Source: Opitutia bacterium
GTDB taxonomy: Bacteria > Verrucomicrobiota > Verrucomicrobiia > Opitutales > Seribacteraceae
Reading direction: 5' to 3'
NCBI GenBank assembly: GCA_002730975.1
Contig: PCBO01000135.1
Coordinates: 1-64,000 of the forward strand
DNA: 64,000 nt
Shown: positions 61,701 to 64,000 of the stretch, piece after piece
How positions within the stretch are numbered: the first letter of the stretch is position 1
How the letters are laid out: the number at the start of each line of letters is the position of its first letter
Notes under the pieces: generated by a model
What the model was told of the DNA's origin: nothing
Database searches by the model: none
The model's input: only the letters and a program-made list of their open reading frames with translations
Made by a program: the position numbers and the translations under genes

Positions 61701-61896
61701 CATTGATGAAAACCCTAGCCAGGCTCGTTCCGCCGCTTCCGCCGCGGTAGCTCAAGCTTTGGAACTAGTCGAGCAATTCTTCTGGAAGGAAGCCGTCGAG
61801 GAACGCCTGCGCCGCAACCACGAAACGACTGCTGCTCCGCGCAAGTACAAACGGCAAGTCGAAGAATACTTCCGTCGTATCGCGGAAGGGAATTAA
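58768..61896 (+). CDS. DUF4175-like giant membrane protein with long charged coiled coil
   Basis: A 1042-residue protein. Membrane segments are at about 20-45, 52-70 and 147-167. The extracytoplasmic beta-rich region (about 170-500) reads as repeated Ig-like or cadherin-like folds (PPVVEITEPAKDLEVPSDGQ, VAKAEVVVSHGGKKE). From about 610 to 1000 it is very rich in Glu, Lys and Gln (KGKGKKGEKQEETADKQEPS, ELRDDFYGK) with coiled-coil patterns; the end is AVEERLRRNHETTA. It resembles the DUF4175-type partner of BatA and VWA proteins. It has an 8-base overlap with the BatA-like gene and 1 base separates it from the next. Confidence 0.85.
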   Translation: MPEFLNILRREARLVAFSRMTVALAAAFVTWPGLALLLDAYDAAFPILESQAVKYVFVALGLTALVFLLLSWRAWSARPNPEQVAIDVEKGNPQLMDLLNCAVDLHDRDREEYTYMERRVLEKAEQRAETISWERGARPSGRFWSAVVAGLLAGSLLTAWSFERSPLQKTFDSLLDEPGLSVFTTKTGETRAKEHPASYEFSRGTDVSVFADVTRGHRGKKNAFIEFEENGKVERLEMLETTTLGRFEYVVPGLAEPFIYRIVTLSIEGDWQKLNPFDPPVLEEARWGITPPSYTGLDAFEEVGFGQRRVPEGSHIELSLQVASTPPHVVAHILSEVNSSSELACNDEGFFELNRVLRQNWSGRLALKDSDFPQRDAVEHEEFVFSVIPDKPPVVEITEPAKDLEVPSDGQLLMEIFAADDYGVAKAEVVVSHGGKKESVNVFLDPVEREKTLSYIIDLSELSLAVGDVVSYHATVTDNKEPEGQQARSEIYFIEILPPEGEEIEGDGGDMAAEQKEIPIRDFINQTKQIIRSTYDALGEEGEERERRSIAISADALGLKHGMTKVYDENDGKFPSVDGIDLGELLNEATFHIEQTEIFAGDNELKESLEPSEETLRKLVLMYALIRKQQKMKSKGKGKKGEKQEETADKQEPSEEQGEPSDPAEELKQLGEALEQARDLKERQNELNSKIGRASRNGRKGEPNRELAKEQDEIQEDTEELRDDFYGKSGRIGDVRSFDRAGKEMQDSKGELGKDDPQKAKPHGDLAAEALSDAISEIEGKMSSIAADMLGQLESQGKGLAKRQRENAEKTEAAGAGSGEPLKGEQDGINEEAKDLLSKIEQAGMALRDLNENATEDLFRSAREARGKGIEKSGKRASNALLYEAFPQAKREEDKVAGELEDVAEDLADVKRKLQNQGNAALAELAKKLRDTQRQLPGLGDEQLKERSDELAKAIGDLPGGESDERVRNLTQFFEQVAIDENPSQARSAASAAVAQALELVEQFFWKEAVEERLRRNHETTAAPRKYKRQVEEYFRRIAEGN

Positions 61897-61897
61897 G

Positions 61898-64000
61898 ATG
61901 GGTTTCGATTGGCCCGCTCCTCCCGAGTGGTTGGGTATTGCCGGCATTTTATTGCTTGCTTCCGCCATATACCACTTTTCCGGATTACGTGCATCCGCTA
62001 CGGATCCTACCCGACGAATGGTCATCGCCCTGCGTTCCGTAGCCTTGGCCTTGTTTGCATTTCTTCTTCTTAGACCTTACTGGGAAACTACTTCTCCTGA
62101 TGCGGAACGCTATCGTTTGGTCGCCTTGGCCGATCTTTCCGGAAGTATGCTCACAAAGGACCTTAAGGATGGACCATCTCGGGCAGATCAAATCAAATCG
62201 GCGTTGGACGCTTCTTCCCCTGACAGCTGGATTTCCCGAGCCCGGCAGCGACACGAAAAGGTGGAGGGGTTCGGATTCGACGAAAGAACCGATACACTCC
62301 GTCCCTCGGCTTGGACCCGTCCCTCGGCAGGCAATAAGACTGCACTGGGCGAAGCTCTCCGCGAGACTCTTGCAAAAGTTAACGCCTCCGATGTTCCAGC
62401 GGCTGTCATTGTGTTTTCCGATGGTCGCAACAATCAGGGAAGCTCATCTTTGGAGGTGGCCAAGGATTTTCGCGCGAGAGGGATTCCCGTAAACGTGGTT
62501 GGAGTCGGTGAAGCTCGTGCCGCGGGCGACGTCTCCGTTAGTTTTGCCGATCGCCTTCCCCGAGCCATCGCGAAGGAGGAGCTGAAGCTTAGTGCTTTGG
62601 TTCGTAATGATTTCGCCAAGAAAACATCAACTAAGGTACGCCTGCTACAAGGCGAAAAGCAACTTTTGGAAACCATTGTCAGTTTAGATTCCGGTGAGGA
62701 AAAACGTGTGGACTTCGTTCCCATTATTCCCGAGGCGGCAGGCCCGGCTCGATATCGATTGACGGTGGAACCGCCATTGGGCGATCGCGACCCTTCGAAT
62801 GATTCGGATTCGCTTCTGGTACTCGTGCAGCCACCCGAAGTCGTGACCGCCTTATACTTTTCAAATAGGGTCCATCCGCTCTATCCTTTCCTCAAGAGAA
62901 CTTTGGCGTCCGACGAACGTTTTGACTTTCGAGCCCTTATACGAATGGGCGAGAAAACTTTTCATGCCTTTGGAGAAGACCTTAAGCCGGAACTGCCCGA
63001 AGACCCTGAGTTCTGGATGGACTTCGACACCGTCATTCTGGACGCCACCGTTTTCAGTGATTTGAATGACACTGTAGTGGGTGGATTGAAGCGATTCGTC
63101 CACAGGCGGGGTGGTGGACTATTGCTCTTCGGACCTGCGGAATTGGCTCGCGAAAAGCTTGGGGGCGTCGCACCGGTTCGCGAAGTGGAGGAATTTCTCG
63201 GAAAAGAGGACCGCTCGCTTGTTGCTTTGGATGAACCGATTTTTGCACCCGAGGATGAGGCCGGAAAGATGAAACCGTTTCTACCGGGTCGCCTTCCCGG
63301 TTTTTTCGTAACCGAGAAAAATCCAGCCGCTCGGGGCGTTGTTGTTTCAAGAGCAAATGGGAAGGCCGTGCTCGTTCTGCAAGCGTATGGCGCGGGGCGG
63401 GTAGGGTACTGGGGTTCGCCTCACGACTGGCGAAGACCTCTGCGTGATGAGAAGGACGGCAAGGAATTTCGGAAATTCTGGACTGCTCTTGCGGAATGGC
63501 TTGGTTCCGGCGGCGAGGAAAGGTTGCGCATCGAAGACGAAAATCGCCCGCGAGAAAGAGGAAAGTCCGTCGACCTCGCTGTCGAAACTTTGGGGGCGGA
63601 CTTTGAGCCTTCCCATGACGCCTTGGTCGAGGCCAAGGTAGAAGGTCCGGACGGTTACGAACGGACCCTGCATTTGTATCCCGAAGGTGCCGTGGCAGGT
63701 CGATACGCGAGTTCCTTTCTGCCCGGGTCGCCGGGGGAGTACAAGGTGACTTACTCTCTCTCTTTTCCAGATGGAGAAGCTTTGGAAAGAGAGAACTTTT
63801 TACGAGTGGCTGAAACAGGTGAGGAAAGCATAGACGTATCCTACAACGAACGCGACCTTCGCATGCTAGCGAAATTAACTGGAGGCGATTATTTGAAAAT
63901 CGATGAACTTGATTCTGGTTGGGAACCCAAAATGGCCGAGAACCTTCCCTTGCGGGTGGAACGAGTAAGTCTCGCCGATAACTGGATTTTCTTCCTTGTT
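61898..64000 (+). CDS. VWA-domain membrane protein, 3' end cut by the window
   Basis: An open frame of 701 codons runs from the ATG at 61898 to the window end with no stop. Two N-terminal helices (about 11-29 and 42-59, WLGIAGILLLASAIYHF, VIALRSVALALFAFLLL) precede a VWA domain with MIDAS ALADLSGSML (D79, S81, S83), then VIVFSDGRNNQG, a gatase-like part (about 350-440, VILDATVFSDLND) and a beta-rich tail. The layout matches the BatA-like protein upstream, suggesting duplication. It lies 1 base after the DUF4175-like gene. Confidence 0.9.
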   Translation, partial: MGFDWPAPPEWLGIAGILLLASAIYHFSGLRASATDPTRRMVIALRSVALALFAFLLLRPYWETTSPDAERYRLVALADLSGSMLTKDLKDGPSRADQIKSALDASSPDSWISRARQRHEKVEGFGFDERTDTLRPSAWTRPSAGNKTALGEALRETLAKVNASDVPAAVIVFSDGRNNQGSSSLEVAKDFRARGIPVNVVGVGEARAAGDVSVSFADRLPRAIAKEELKLSALVRNDFAKKTSTKVRLLQGEKQLLETIVSLDSGEEKRVDFVPIIPEAAGPARYRLTVEPPLGDRDPSNDSDSLLVLVQPPEVVTALYFSNRVHPLYPFLKRTLASDERFDFRALIRMGEKTFHAFGEDLKPELPEDPEFWMDFDTVILDATVFSDLNDTVVGGLKRFVHRRGGGLLLFGPAELAREKLGGVAPVREVEEFLGKEDRSLVALDEPIFAPEDEAGKMKPFLPGRLPGFFVTEKNPAARGVVVSRANGKAVLVLQAYGAGRVGYWGSPHDWRRPLRDEKDGKEFRKFWTALAEWLGSGGEERLRIEDENRPRERGKSVDLAVETLGADFEPSHDALVEAKVEGPDGYERTLHLYPEGAVAGRYASSFLPGSPGEYKVTYSLSFPDGEALERENFLRVAETGEESIDVSYNERDLRMLAKLTGGDYLKIDELDSGWEPKMAENLPLRVERVSLADNWIFFLV

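Noticed and set aside
1-64000. CRISPR arrays, rRNA, tRNA, prophage or insertion sequence
   Set aside because: I saw no regularly spaced repeats, transposase or integrase motifs, or tRNA cloverleaf sequence in the intergenic gaps I read. A tRNA or rRNA search by program would be decisive.

Overview
The window looks like chromosomal DNA of a bacterium from the Verrucomicrobiota, or at least the PVC superphylum. No rRNA or tRNA gene is visible, so this rests on gene content: the large heme-motif/DUF1549/DUF1553 protein paired with a DUF1501 protein, a DUF1080 (3-keto-disaccharide hydrolase) protein, an SHD1-domain protein, Cys-type sulfatase, TIM-barrel sugar isomerases, PQQ-type propeller protein, and a MoxR-DUF58-BatA-DUF4175-type operon. 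The envelope is Gram-negative: Mla-type lipid transport, lipoproteins and an outer-membrane barrel. Many genes lack a clear Shine-Dalgarno sequence, and TTG or GTG starts are common. I saw no insertion sequence, prophage, CRISPR array or integron.

Layout. 1-1834 (minus): secreted protein, ECF sigma factor, and the start of a possible anti-sigma gene. 2078-3558: hibernation factor with a strong terminator, and an RluA-type pseudouridine synthase. 3642-7168: an acidic Pro/Glu-rich protein, an actin-like ATPase strikingly similar to magnetosome MamK, and convergent HDOD-domain and unknown genes. 7309-8888: asd divergent from a YkuD-type L,D-transpeptidase. 9134-12425: sensor kinase with two response-regulator-like proteins carrying degenerate receivers and no DNA-binding output. 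12533-14061: DMT transporter and HAD phosphatase. 14149-17652: Mla-like lipid ABC transporter (STAS-permease fusion, ATPase, MCE protein, PqiC-type lipoprotein). 18122-21627: PQQ-like protein, strong terminator, barrel protein, amidohydrolase. 21661-28893 (minus): SlyD-like PPIase, pseudouridine synthase, TonB-like protein, and a catabolic set of two TIM-barrel isomerases, a sulfatase and an aberrant Nramp-family transporter. 28964-34064: secreted Pro-rich protein, DUF1080 protein, LRR lipoprotein, SHD1-metalloprotease, esterase. 34215-38434: sugar ABC importer. 38531-40902: diheme cytochrome lipoprotein and the AmgK/MurU muramic-acid recycling pair. 40967-46628: DUF3500, DUF1501 and DUF1549/1553 proteins. 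46838-51816: a compact folate/pABA operon (HAD, pabB, pabA, pabC, folP, folB, folK). 51917-54686: SBF-like transporter, methionine aminopeptidase, exonuclease-like protein. 54787-64000: MoxR, DUF58, BatA-like, DUF4175-like and VWA proteins, the last cut by the window end.

The genes suggest a heterotroph that degrades sugars and probably sulfated glycans, recycles its cell wall and makes folate de novo. The most unusual locus is 3642-5704: a MamK-like filament protein preceded by an acidic Pro/Glu-rich coiled-coil protein, recalling the mamJ-mamK pair but with no other magnetosome gene in view. Other points of interest are the receiver proteins with Glu or Arg at the phospho-acceptor site, an Nramp-family protein without the metal-binding motifs, an SHD1-metalloprotease fusion, an orphan HAD enzyme heading the folate operon, and mutually exclusive hairpins before the isomerase/sulfatase operon.
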